A stretch of DNA of 64,000 nucleotides from Streptomyces iconiensis (GTDB taxonomy: Bacteria > Actinomycetota > Actinomycetes > Streptomycetales > Streptomycetaceae). Positions 8,285 through 16,189 of the stretch are shown here, piece by piece. A program made the position numbers and the translations under genes. Below the pieces are notes generated by a model that searched no databases, was not told where the DNA came from, and saw nothing but the letters and a program-made list of their open reading frames with translations. The number at the start of each line of letters is the position of its first letter. The first letter of the stretch is position 1. Where the stretch lies: positions 124,001 through 188,000 of the forward strand of contig NZ_JANCPR020000004.1 in the NCBI RefSeq assembly GCF_028657195.3, given 5' to 3'.

Positions 8285-8947
8285 TCACGCGCCCGCGGCC
8301 TCGCGTACCTCGTCCACCACCTTCGAGCTGAGCGCCGCACGCACCAGTCCGCCCGCGAGGCGTGCCAGATCGTCCTCGGCGACGAGCTTCGCCAGCCGCT
8401 CGGCCGACTCCGGCAGCCCGAGCTTCGCCGCGCCCTGGAGCGCCTTGCGGTCGAGGCAGGGGCGGTACTCGGGCCACACGGCCTGCGCCTCGCGCAGAAA
8501 GATCGACACCCCGACGGGCCCGATCCCGGGCACCTCGCGCAGCGCCTTCTCCGGATCCTCGGTCTTGCGGAGCTTGCGCAGGTCCCCGCCGTACGTGTCG
8601 ATCAGCAGCTCGGCGCCGTCGCCGAGCATGGTGGCGGTGCGCTCGTCGTAGCGCCGGTAGCCGCCTTCTCCCAGCGCGTCCACCCGCTGCTGCCACGTCG
8701 CGTCCGCCATCCGGCGCGGGTCCCGCATCCCCGCTTCGGACAGCGCCCTGGCCGCGGCCACGGCGATGTCGGACCTGATCCGCGCACTGAGCAGCAGCGC
8801 GAGCACCAGGGTCCGGTAGAGCGGAGAGGGCGTGTCCCGCAGGGTGATGCCGGCCTCCTCCGCGTACGTCTGCCCGTGCCGCTCCAGCAGCTCCCGTACG
8901 ACGGCCCTGTCCTTCTTCGTGCCCGCTGAGCTGGTTGTACTGGTCAT
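8285..8947 (-). CDS. HhH-GPD-like DNA glycosylase/endonuclease III-like protein
   Basis: The 220-residue product resembles endonuclease III-type helix-hairpin-helix proteins: a helical N-terminal half with LVLALLLSARIRSDIAVAAA and the HhH segment LREVPGIGPVGVSIFLREA near residues 138-156. I could not identify a C-terminal Fe-S cysteine cluster; the family of short actinobacterial homologues is usually annotated only as endonuclease. ATG at 8947 is chosen over an upstream in-frame ATG because GAGGAGG sits just before it. Likely role is base-excision repair in the cytoplasm; activity is inferred from fold only. Confidence 0.7.
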   Translation of the reverse strand: MTSTTSSAGTKKDRAVVRELLERHGQTYAEEAGITLRDTPSPLYRTLVLALLLSARIRSDIAVAAARALSEAGMRDPRRMADATWQQRVDALGEGGYRRYDERTATMLGDGAELLIDTYGGDLRKLRKTEDPEKALREVPGIGPVGVSIFLREAQAVWPEYRPCLDRKALQGAAKLGLPESAERLAKLVAEDDLARLAGGLVRAALSSKVVDEVREAAGA

Positions 8948-9103
8948 GAACGCCTCCTCGGTGCGGCGGGTTCCCCGCGTGCGGGGGATCAACGCGTTCA
9001 GCCTTTCCTCACCGCACAGCCCCCGGAAACCGCCCCGCCCCGCTCACGGACCGCCGGCACGCGAGGCCCCCGCTCACCGGCCCGCGCGCACAGGCCCTGC
9101 CTC

Positions 9104-10192
9104 TCAGACCCCGCGCCCACCGTCCGCCACGTCCGGCAGGGACCCCGCCACGTCCGGCACGGGCACCGGCACCGAGCCCTCCGTCAGGGACCTGGCCCCC
9201 GCGACCCCCACGAGGGAGGCCGCCACCGCCGTCCGTACCGGTACGCGGGGTGCCGCCCCCTCGGTGACGGTGCGCCAGAACGCCTCGACCACGCGCGCCG
9301 TGCCCTCCTCCATCCGGCTCACGGCGTTGCCCCCGACCCGAACCGGGGGCGGCGTCCGCACCTCGTCACGGAGTGAACCCCCGTGCGCCCACGGCTCGTT
9401 GCGCAGCCGTACGGACCACGAGTCCTCGCCCGGGGCGCGCAGCGACTCGGCCAGCCCTTGGCTGCCGCGTACCGACAGCCACGACCAGTGGCTGTCCGGC
9501 TCACCCTGCAAGAAGGTCTGCCGGGTGACCGCCAGCGCGCCGGTGGACAGCCGCGTGACCAGCACGACCGCCATCGGCCGCGCAGCCGTCCCCACCGGGT
9601 GCGCCGTCACCTCGACGGGCCGGGCGCCTGTGACATCCAGTACGGGCGTGAGGGTGTGCGTGCAGTACGCGGTGGGGGAGACACGGCCGCGCCAGTGGGC
9701 CGGATCACCGGCCAGCGCCGCGATTCCGGCGGGCGCGAGACCGTGCACGTAATCGCATTCGATCAGCTCGACGTCGCCGACGGCGCCCTCGGCCACCAGG
9801 CCGCCGATCAGCCGCACATGCGGGTGCTCGACGTAGTTCTCGGCGAAGGAGTACGAGGCGGGGGACCGGTCGGCCGCCTCGATCAGCGCCCTGCCCTCGT
9901 CCTCGGTCACGCACGCGGCGCACTCGCTGAGCACATGGACGCCCCGCTCCAGGAAGCGCAGCGCCGGCTCGGCGTGCGCGTCGAAGTCATGGGCCAGTAC
10001 GACGGCCTCCACGTCGGCCTCGGCCAGTTCCTCCCAGCCCCGCGCGGCACGCGCCGAGGGGAACTCGCCGGCCGCCTCCGCGAGCAGCCCGGGATCCGGA
10101 TCGCACACGGCCGCCACCTCGAAGCCGACCCGCCTGCACCAGCGCGCCAGCACCAGCCCGCGCCGCAGCCCCACCACCATCACCCGTGCCAT
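9104..10192 (-). CDS. Gfo/Idh/MocA-family oxidoreductase
   Basis: A 362-residue protein with the two-part Gfo/Idh/MocA layout: an N-terminal Rossmann NAD(P)-binding half (VMVVGLRRG in place of the usual G-x-G-x-x-G, then a CDPDP strand end at about residue 30) and the E-C motif (HVLSECAACV, residues 88-97) that replaces E-K-P-x of canonical members. The C-terminal half starts near residue 125 (SFAENYVEHPHV) and should form the substrate-binding sheet. Such enzymes oxidise or reduce sugars, inositols or related polyols. The non-canonical E-C in place of E-K-P removes the usual catalytic lysine, so dehydrogenase chemistry may differ or be absent. It stands alone, divergent from the next gene pair. 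Confidence 0.8.
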   Translation of the reverse strand: MARVMVVGLRRGLVLARWCRRVGFEVAAVCDPDPGLLAEAAGEFPSARAARGWEELAEADVEAVVLAHDFDAHAEPALRFLERGVHVLSECAACVTEDEGRALIEAADRSPASYSFAENYVEHPHVRLIGGLVAEGAVGDVELIECDYVHGLAPAGIAALAGDPAHWRGRVSPTAYCTHTLTPVLDVTGARPVEVTAHPVGTAARPMAVVLVTRLSTGALAVTRQTFLQGEPDSHWSWLSVRGSQGLAESLRAPGEDSWSVRLRNEPWAHGGSLRDEVRTPPPVRVGGNAVSRMEEGTARVVEAFWRTVTEGAAPRVPVRTAVAASLVGVAGARSLTEGSVPVPVPDVAGSLPDVADGGRGV

Positions 10193-10355
10193 GCGCCCAC
10201 CTCACCGCGAACAGCCGTACGGGGCAAACGAATTGCCGGGCCCTGGCTCCCTCCAGAGAGCTGACGTACCGTCAAGAAACTCCGCCGCCGGGCCCGCACC
10301 CCGGGCGAAGCCGCTCACCAGCGACAGGCCCCACGCCGAAACCGGGAGGCAGACA

Positions 10356-11498
10356 GTGGCCGACGACCGCCCGATCGCACTCGACGAGTACCCCGTACAC
10401 CAGGTTCCGCTCTCCATGCGCCATGTCGCCACCGGCGACCGCAACGCCTACGACCGGTGCATCTTCCAGGTCTTCGACCACGCGGGCACCGCTCTCCTCC
10501 TCACCGGGCTCGGCGTCTACCCCAACACCGGTGTCATCGACGCGTACGCCACCCTCAGCGGCGGCGGTACGCTCCTGGCCGTACGCGCCTCCGACGCGCT
10601 CGGCGACGACCGCACCCGGCTCGCCGTCGGCCCCCTCCACATCACCGTCGAGGAGCCACTGCGCCGCTTCCGCCTCCACTGCGCGGCGGCGCCGGACGAC
10701 CCCCAGGGGCTCTCCTTCGACCTCGTATGGAGCGCCGCCTTCCCCGCGCTGTGGGAGCCGCACCACACCCAGCGCAGGGGCGGGCGCCTCACCCTCGAAG
10801 CGTGCCGCTTCGTCCAGGCGGGCACCGTCACCGGCACCCTGACGGTCCGGGGCATCACGACCACCCTCGCGCCGGGGGAGTGGACGGGAACCCGCGACCG
10901 CAGTTGGGGCACCCGTCCCATACCCGGCGAGGACGGCGGCAGGGCGGCGGACGAACATCCCACCGAGGGGTTCCACTGGCTCTGGTGCCCCGTCCGCTTC
11001 GAGGACCGCTTCCTGATGGTGCTCCTCCAGGAGGACGCCGACGGCCACCGCACGCTCAACGACGCCGTAGAGGTGCGCGAGGGCCACCCCGACCGCCAAC
11101 TCGGCTGGCCCCAGGCCGACATCGCCTACACCCCGGGCACCCGGCACCCCGAGAGCGCCGTCATCCACCTGGCAGGCGCCGCACGCAAGCCGCTCGAACT
11201 GCACGCCCGCACCCTCGTCTCCTCCCCGCTCGCGCTCGGCGCCGGATACCCGCCGGCCGACGACTGGCAGCACGGCACCTGGCAGGGGAGGGGGTGGAGC
11301 GACCGCAGGACCTACGATCTCGCCGACCCCGCCGCGCACCCACGCGCCGCCTACGGCGTCACCGACCACTCGGCCCGCTTCACCCTCGAAGGGCAGACCG
11401 GATACGGGGTGTTCGAGCACGGCAGCTTCGGCCGCCACGAGCCCAGCGGCTTCACCGGATACGGCTCCGTCGCACCCGGCGGGGAGGCGCGCTCATGA
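10356..11498 (+). CDS. Conserved protein of unknown function, possibly DUF7064/7065-like beta fold
   Basis: A 380-residue cytoplasmic protein without signal peptide or membrane segments. It is rich in predicted beta-strand sequence with Trp-containing blocks (HWLWCPVRFEDRF, GTRDRSWGTRP) that remind me of the hydroxyneurosporene-synthase-like (CrtC/DUF7064/7065) proteins found next to phosphotransferases in actinobacteria. GTG at 10356 is preceded by GGGAGG at 10344; codons before it are unlike protein. Its stop overlaps the next gene's ATG by four bases, so the two are co-translated and probably act in one pathway. Function unknown. Confidence 0.65.
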   Translation: MADDRPIALDEYPVHQVPLSMRHVATGDRNAYDRCIFQVFDHAGTALLLTGLGVYPNTGVIDAYATLSGGGTLLAVRASDALGDDRTRLAVGPLHITVEEPLRRFRLHCAAAPDDPQGLSFDLVWSAAFPALWEPHHTQRRGGRLTLEACRFVQAGTVTGTLTVRGITTTLAPGEWTGTRDRSWGTRPIPGEDGGRAADEHPTEGFHWLWCPVRFEDRFLMVLLQEDADGHRTLNDAVEVREGHPDRQLGWPQADIAYTPGTRHPESAVIHLAGAARKPLELHARTLVSSPLALGAGYPPADDWQHGTWQGRGWSDRRTYDLADPAAHPRAAYGVTDHSARFTLEGQTGYGVFEHGSFGRHEPSGFTGYGSVAPGGEARS

Positions 11499-12655
11499 CC
11501 CCGGCCCACATCGGCAGGCCCGCGCGGCACACCCAGGCGGCGCCCCGGCCCGGTGACCCCCGGCCCCGCACGACCACGCGCGACCCGGGTGAACTGGCCG
11601 CCCGTCTCGACGCGTGGCTCGCCACGCGCCTGCCCGGAGCCCGCGCCCTGGACCCCGTCGTGCCGGACAGCAACGGCATGTCCAGCGAGACCGTACTGTT
11701 CGGCCTCGACCACCCCCACGCACCCGTCACAGGCTGCGCCCTGCGCCTCGCGGCCGACCCCGCCGCCTACACGGTCTTCCCCCGCTACGACATGGCACGG
11801 CAGTACCGCACCATGCGCCTGGTCGCCGAACACACCGACGTACCCGTGCCGCGCACGCTGTGGCTGGAGGAGGACGAGGGCCCGCTGGGCGCACCGTTCT
11901 TCGTCATGGAACGCGTCGAGGGCAGAGTGCCGCCCGACGTCATGCCGTACACGTACGAGGGCAACTGGCTGTATGCCGCCACCGAGGCGGAACGCGCCGG
12001 CCTCCAGGCCGCCACCGTCTCCGTGCTGGCCCGCCTCCACGACCAAGTGCCGGTCGAGGAAGCCGGGTTCCTCGCGGCGCCCGGCGCCGGATCGCCGCTG
12101 CGCCATCACGTGGAGGCCCAGCGGGCCTACTACCACTGGGTCGTCGCGGGGCGTGCGCGCTCACCCGTCATCGAGCGCGGGTTCGCCTGGCTGGAGGCCA
12201 ACTGGCCGCAGGAAGAAGGCGAAACGGTCCTCAGCTGGGGCGACGCGCGTATCGGCAACATCGTCTACGACGGATTCGCACCCGCAGCCGTCCTGGACTG
12301 GGAGATGGCCGCGCTCGGCCCGCGCGAACTCGATCTGGCCTGGACGGTCTATCTCCACCGGTTCTTCCAGGACCTCACCGAGTCCGCGGGGCTGCCGGGG
12401 ATTCCCGGCCTTCTGCGCCGCTCAGAGACCGAGCGGCGCTACGCGGAACTCACCGGACACACGCCGCGCGCCATGGACTTCCACACTCTCTACGCGGCGC
12501 TGCGCCACGCCGTCGTCATGCTCCGTATCGCCTACCGCCGCGTCCACTTCGGGGAGGCGGCGACACCGGTGGATCCGGACGACCTGATCATGCACCGCCA
12601 CACCCTCGAAGCCATGCTCGACGGCGACTACTGGCGGGCGGTGGACGACGACTGA
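11495..12655 (+). CDS. APH-type phosphotransferase family protein
   Basis: A 386-residue protein of the aminoglycoside-phosphotransferase/choline-kinase-like fold. Visible motifs are LARLHD (about residue 181), the catalytic-loop SWGDARIGNIVYD (about 247-259), in which W-G-D-x-R-x-x-N corresponds to the Brenner motif H-G-D-x-x-x-x-N, and the metal-binding LDWEMAALGPRELDLAW. In actinobacteria this subgroup sits among acyl-CoA and lipid genes and its substrates are unknown; antibiotic resistance is not implied. GGGGAGG precedes the ATG, which overlaps the preceding unknown gene (ATGA). A hairpin follows the stop. Confidence 0.85.
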   Translation: MTPAHIGRPARHTQAAPRPGDPRPRTTTRDPGELAARLDAWLATRLPGARALDPVVPDSNGMSSETVLFGLDHPHAPVTGCALRLAADPAAYTVFPRYDMARQYRTMRLVAEHTDVPVPRTLWLEEDEGPLGAPFFVMERVEGRVPPDVMPYTYEGNWLYAATEAERAGLQAATVSVLARLHDQVPVEEAGFLAAPGAGSPLRHHVEAQRAYYHWVVAGRARSPVIERGFAWLEANWPQEEGETVLSWGDARIGNIVYDGFAPAAVLDWEMAALGPRELDLAWTVYLHRFFQDLTESAGLPGIPGLLRRSETERRYAELTGHTPRAMDFHTLYAALRHAVVMLRIAYRRVHFGEAATPVDPDDLIMHRHTLEAMLDGDYWRAVDDD

Positions 12656-12669
12656 CGCACAGTCACTCC

Positions 12670-12689
12670 GCGGCGGTTCCTACCGCCGC
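12670..12689. terminator. Bidirectional hairpin between convergent genes
   Basis: An 8-bp perfect stem, GCGGCGGT and ACCGCCGC with a TCCT loop, lies at the junction of the rightward phosphotransferase gene and the leftward zinc-motif gene. It overlaps the stop codon of the latter. No T-tract follows, as is usual for streptomycete terminators. Confidence 0.55.
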
Positions 12690-13114
12690 TGTGCCCCCAC
12701 CCGCTCCTGAGCCGGGTCCTGCGCCTGCTGCGGCTGGGCACCGGGCCCGCTCGCGTGCGAGAAAGGCTGCGTCCTCCAGTCCAGTCCCTTGGGCAGCGAC
12801 AGCAGTTCGCTCACGACGCGTTCCCTGGCCGCGCCCTCACCCTCGACCGTCGCCGTCTCGCTCACGGCACGCCCCGACCCCTTGCACACCGTCAGACCGA
12901 ACGGGTCCCACGGTGAGGCGCAGAGCGCGTGCTCGGGGAGGCTCTCTTCCAGCGGGAGCAGCGCGATCGGCTGTGCGCAGTCCGGGCAGTTGACCCGGTA
13001 GCTCTCATAGGTCTCGTCATCGAGAGCGGACATCTCGAACTCGTCCGTATCGCTCTCCATGGATGCCGCTGCCGCGTCCTTGCGAACAGCGTGGACCGAC
13101 TTCATCGTGCGCAT
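12680..13114 (-). CDS. Conserved hypothetical protein with a Cys-x-x-Cys motif
   Basis: The 144-residue product starts at ATG 13114, directly after an AAGGGGGA ribosome site. An acidic N-terminal part is followed by CPDC near residues 42-45, two further cysteines about 25-35 residues on (HALCASPWD, LTVCKG), and a Pro/Gln-rich tail. The spacing could hold one zinc ion in a small ribbon. It resembles a small protein found in many Streptomyces next to an Lrp/AsnC gene, but I do not recognise a named family. It is divergent from the Lrp-type gene and may share its control region. Confidence 0.6.
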   Translation of the reverse strand: MRTMKSVHAVRKDAAAASMESDTDEFEMSALDDETYESYRVNCPDCAQPIALLPLEESLPEHALCASPWDPFGLTVCKGSGRAVSETATVEGEGAARERVVSELLSLPKGLDWRTQPFSHASGPGAQPQQAQDPAQERVGAQRR

Positions 13115-13351
13115 GCAAATCCCCCTTGGGTGGACCGGCCGGGTCGGGCTCCGACCACAGCAAGCACTTCCCGTCGTGTCCCGCGCGTAATCTCCGTGCC
13201 CCGATGGACACGGGTGCATGTGTGTGGCCTTGGTCACATGGTCCGGTGCATTGTGTCACCCGGCGCGATACGGCGCCCCCGAGTAAAGGGACGCCCGCGC
13301 CGGAGACGCCTGGTGTGCTGGAGACCACCGGGCACAGTACGGTGATCCGCT

Positions 13352-13795
13352 GTGGAGGAACTCGACCGTCAGATCGTGGAACTGCTCGTCAAAGACGGGC
13401 GGATGAGCTACACCGACCTGGGCAAGGCTACCGGCCTGTCCACCTCGGCCGTGCACCAGCGTGTGCGCCGCCTCGAACAGCGCGGCGTCATCCGGGGGTA
13501 CGCGGCCCTCGTCGACGCCGAGGCGGTCGGGTTGCCGCTCACCGCGTTCATCTCGGTCAAGCCCTTCGACCCGAGCGCCCCCGACGACATCGCCGACCGG
13601 CTCGCCGACGTCCCCGAGATCGAGGCATGCCACAGCGTCGCCGGCGACGAGAACTACATCCTCAAGGTGCGCGTCGCCACCCCCATCGAGCTGGAGCACC
13701 TGCTCACCCGTATCCGCACCCTCGCCGGTGTCTCCACCCGCACCACCGTCGTCCTCTCCACGCCCTACGAGGCACGCCCGCCCCGCGTGGTCTGA
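13352..13795 (+). CDS. Lrp/AsnC-family transcriptional regulator
   Basis: A 147-residue protein with the complete family layout: N-terminal helix-turn-helix starting LDRQIVELLVKDGRMSYTDL and containing LSTSAVHQRVRRLE (residues 29-42), then an RAM/ligand domain with the G-D-x-[DE]-Y motif (AGDENYILKV). Such regulators bind amino acids and control amino-acid or general metabolism. GTG at 13352 lacks a ribosome site; a TACGGT -10-like hexamer ends eight bases before it, so the mRNA may be leaderless. Neighbouring amidohydrolase downstream, in the same direction, may be a target. Confidence 0.9.
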   Translation: MEELDRQIVELLVKDGRMSYTDLGKATGLSTSAVHQRVRRLEQRGVIRGYAALVDAEAVGLPLTAFISVKPFDPSAPDDIADRLADVPEIEACHSVAGDENYILKVRVATPIELEHLLTRIRTLAGVSTRTTVVLSTPYEARPPRVV

Positions 13796-13804
13796 CGCCG
13801 CGGA

Positions 13805-13848
13805 CCCCGCACGGACACCGCACAGGCCCGCACAGTGCCCGTGCGGGG
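13805..13848 (+). terminator. Hairpin after the Lrp/AsnC gene
   Basis: CCCCGCACGG at 13805-13814 is perfectly complementary to CCGTGCGGGG at 13839-13848, leaving a 24-base loop. It sits ten bases after the regulator's stop and before the amidohydrolase gene. Confidence 0.45.
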
Positions 13849-13897
13849 CCGCCACCCCGCGCGGCACGCGGAGTGAGGGGAGCGGGAGACTGTCCCC

Positions 13898-15535
13898 ATG
13901 AGCGACAGCACAGCCTCCAGGCCCCGCACTCTTCTGCTGCGCGGCGGGGAGGTCCACAGCCCCGCCGACCCGTTCGCGACCGCGATGGTCGTGGAGGGCG
14001 ACAGCATCGCCTGGATCGGCACGGAGGGCGCGGCGGACTCCTTCGCCGACGGCGTCGACGAGACGGTCCATCTGGAGGGCGCGCTCGTCACGCCCGCCTT
14101 CACCGACGCGCACGTCCACACCACGGCGACCGGTCTCGCGCTCACGGGCCTCGACCTGTCGGGCACCCCGACGCTCACCGAGGCGCTCGCCCGCATCAGC
14201 GCACACGCCGAGGCACGCCCCGACGACCGGGTCCTGCTCGGCACCGGCTGGGACGCGAGCGCCTGGCCCGAGCAGCGCCACCCCTCACGCGCCGAACTCG
14301 ACGCGGCCACGAACGGCAGGCCGCTGTACCTGACCCGCGTCGACGTGCACTCCGCGCTCGCCACCACGGCGCTGCTCGACCTCGTACCTGGCATCACGGC
14401 CAGGGAGGGCTACGCGCCCGACGCACCCCTCACCGGCGACGCGCACCACGCCGTACGCGAGGCGGCGCACGCCACCCTCACGGCCCGCCAGCGCACCGAG
14501 GCCCAGCGCGCCGCACTCGCGCACGCCGCGTCCCTCGGCATCGGCGCCGTGCACGAGTGCGCGGGGCCCGACATCTCCGGCGAGGACGACCTGCTCGCCC
14601 TCCTCGCGCTCGCGGCCGAGGGGAGCGGCCCGCGCGTGTACGGATACTGGGCCGAACTCGTCACCTCAGCAAAGGAAGCCGCCCGGATCAGCGAGCTGGG
14701 TGCACTCGGCGCTGCCGGTGACCTCTTCGCCGACGGTTCCCTCGGCTCCCACACCGCGCACCTGTGCGCCCCGTACGCCGACGCACCGGGCGCGAAGGGC
14801 AGCGCCCAACTGGACGCCGCTGCCGTCGCCGCGCACGTCACCGCCTGTACCGAGGCGGGCATCCAGGCCGGGTTCCACGCCATCGGGGACGCGGCGATCG
14901 AGGCCGTCACCGCCGGAGTCCGCCGCGCCGCAGACACCGTGGGCCTCGCGCGCGTGCGCGCGGCACGCCACCGCGTCGAGCACGCGGAGATGCTCACCGG
15001 ACGCACCCTCGACGACTTCGCCGAACTCGCCCTCACCGCCTCCGTCCAGCCCGCCTTCGACGCGGCCTGGGGCGGCGAGCACGGCATGTACGCCCGCCGC
15101 CTCGGCGCCGAACGCGCCCGTACGCTCAACCCGTACGCGGCCCTGCTGCGGGCCGGTGTCCCTCTCGCGCTGGGCTCCGACAGCCCCGTCACACCCCTGG
15201 GTCCTTGGGAGACGATCCGCGCCGCCGCCTTCCACCACACCCCCGAGCACCGCGTCTCCGTACGCGGCGCCTTCACCGCGCACACCCGGGGCGGCTGGCG
15301 TGCCATCGGCCGGGACGACGCCGGGGTGCTCGCCCCCGGAGCACCCGCCGACTACGCGCTCTGGCGTACGGGCCCCCTCATCGTCCAGACCCCCGACACC
15401 CGTGTCGCCAACTGGTCGACCGACCCCCGCTCCGGCACCCCTGGCCTGCCCGATCTGACCCCCGGATCCCAAGTCCCGGTCTGCCTGCGGACGGTGGTGT
15501 CCGGACACACGGTCTACGCACGGCCGGACGAGTGA
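13898..15535 (+). CDS. YtcJ-like amidohydrolase family protein
   Basis: A 545-residue metal-dependent amidohydrolase of the YtcJ/D-aminoacylase-like branch. The metal-ligand HxH segment is FTDAHVHTTATG (about residue 68), and later ligands are in GFHAIGDAAIEAV (about 325), HRVEHAEM (about 360) and ALGSDSPVTPLGPWE (about 428). The long insertion between strands and the DGSLGSHTA segment (about 270) are typical of this subgroup. Substrates are usually unknown cyclic or N-acyl amides. It is cytoplasmic, with no signal peptide. The ATG follows a GGGAGCGGGAG region. The upstream Lrp-type gene may regulate it; a long RNA-like region follows. Confidence 0.88.
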   Translation: MSDSTASRPRTLLLRGGEVHSPADPFATAMVVEGDSIAWIGTEGAADSFADGVDETVHLEGALVTPAFTDAHVHTTATGLALTGLDLSGTPTLTEALARISAHAEARPDDRVLLGTGWDASAWPEQRHPSRAELDAATNGRPLYLTRVDVHSALATTALLDLVPGITAREGYAPDAPLTGDAHHAVREAAHATLTARQRTEAQRAALAHAASLGIGAVHECAGPDISGEDDLLALLALAAEGSGPRVYGYWAELVTSAKEAARISELGALGAAGDLFADGSLGSHTAHLCAPYADAPGAKGSAQLDAAAVAAHVTACTEAGIQAGFHAIGDAAIEAVTAGVRRAADTVGLARVRAARHRVEHAEMLTGRTLDDFAELALTASVQPAFDAAWGGEHGMYARRLGAERARTLNPYAALLRAGVPLALGSDSPVTPLGPWETIRAAAFHHTPEHRVSVRGAFTAHTRGGWRAIGRDDAGVLAPGAPADYALWRTGPLIVQTPDTRVANWSTDPRSGTPGLPDLTPGSQVPVCLRTVVSGHTVYARPDE

Positions 15536-15645
15536 CGTAGCCAAGCGGAATAGGGCCGAACGAGAGCCGCTCGGCCTGTCGTGGCAGCCCGGCACCCTCG
15601 GCACTGACCTGGTGATTTGCCGAAACACCCCAGGCCAGCAGGCTG

Positions 15646-15676
15646 TTGACAGAAAACGCACGTGGGCGGGTAGGTT
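15646..15676 (+). promoter_or_regulatory. Promoter-like TTGACA / TAGGTT pair
   Basis: A consensus -35 TTGACA at 15646-15651 and a -10-like TAGGTT at 15671-15676 are 19 bases apart, one or two longer than the optimum for the housekeeping sigma factor. No gene start lies close downstream; the predicted transcript would enter the structured region at about 15683. Confidence 0.45.
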
Positions 15677-15682
15677 CGGCCG

Positions 15683-15930
15683 GGTCCACCACAGGACGTC
15701 CGACCAGAGGAACCTCCGCGCAGTCGTCGAACGCCGCTGGGCCACGGGGTGGTGCACCGCACCGGCGCACCACACTGCAAGCCAGGTCCAGCGCCCGAGG
15801 CACGGGGGCGGAAGGTTTCGGCTGGCCGGCGGGTGTGACCCGGGACGGGGCCCGGACGCTCAGTAGACAACGGCTTTCGGTCGACCCGCAGCCAGCGGGT
15901 CCCAGGTCGGCCCGAAGGGCACCGGGCCCC
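15683..15930 (+). ncRNA. Putative structured RNA upstream of lnt
   Basis: Downstream of a promoter-like sequence lies a run of nested complementary segments. CGCTGGGCC (15735-15743) pairs with GGTCCAGCG (15785-15793) with one G-U pair and encloses GTGGTGC (15749-15755) / GCACCAC (15767-15773). Further on, GACCCGC (15883-15889) / GCGGGTC (15895-15901) is perfect, and GGCCCG / CGGGCC (15909-15928) could act as terminator. It does not show the conserved cores of RNase P RNA, tmRNA, SRP RNA, or FMN, TPP, cobalamin, SAM-I or glycine riboswitches that I know. It could be an sRNA or a long structured lnt leader. GC-rich DNA forms hairpins easily, so this is tentative. Confidence 0.35.
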
Positions 15931-16189
15931 GATCCGCAGAAGACGCTGGGCCGCGCCCCCACGCGCACACCACCCGCGCCCCTCCCGCCCGAGCCGCTCG
16001 GGCACCCCTCCGGCCACGGCCGACACCGGCCTTCTCCGGCCCCGGCCAACACCGGCCAATACGGTCGCTACCCGTGCCAGCCGGCGCTTCCTTCGTTTTC
16101 CACAGCTTTACGATCCCCCGCCCCGCCGCGCCCCCGGCGCGTTGTACGGTCAGCTCACCACCGCACGACCTGCAAGGAAGGCCGCGACC

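Larger units (their letters stand above)
15536..16189. other. 650-base gap before lnt
   Basis: No protein gene in either direction looks real here: the open frames are Arg/Pro/Gly-rich shadows. The gap holds a promoter-like sequence (15646-15676), a block of nested inverted repeats (15683-15930) and the lnt leader with ribosome site AAGGAAG. A single TTTTCCACA near 16088 resembles a DnaA box but stands alone. Confidence 0.5.

Noticed and set aside
11495..12655. Aminoglycoside resistance gene
   Set aside because: Only the kinase fold is shared; the sequence belongs to the general phosphotransferase group near metabolic genes.
15683..15930. Known riboswitch or RNase P/tmRNA/SRP RNA
   Set aside because: None of the conserved cores of these RNAs could be found on either strand; left as unclassified.
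15514..16059. Leftward open frame of about 180 codons in the lnt upstream gap
   Set aside because: Composition is Arg/Gly/Pro-rich as in shadow frames, it has no known domain, and it overlaps the amidohydrolase end.
16085..16095. DnaA box / replication origin
   Set aside because: Only one TTTTCCACA-like sequence is present, with no cluster and no dnaA or dnaN nearby.
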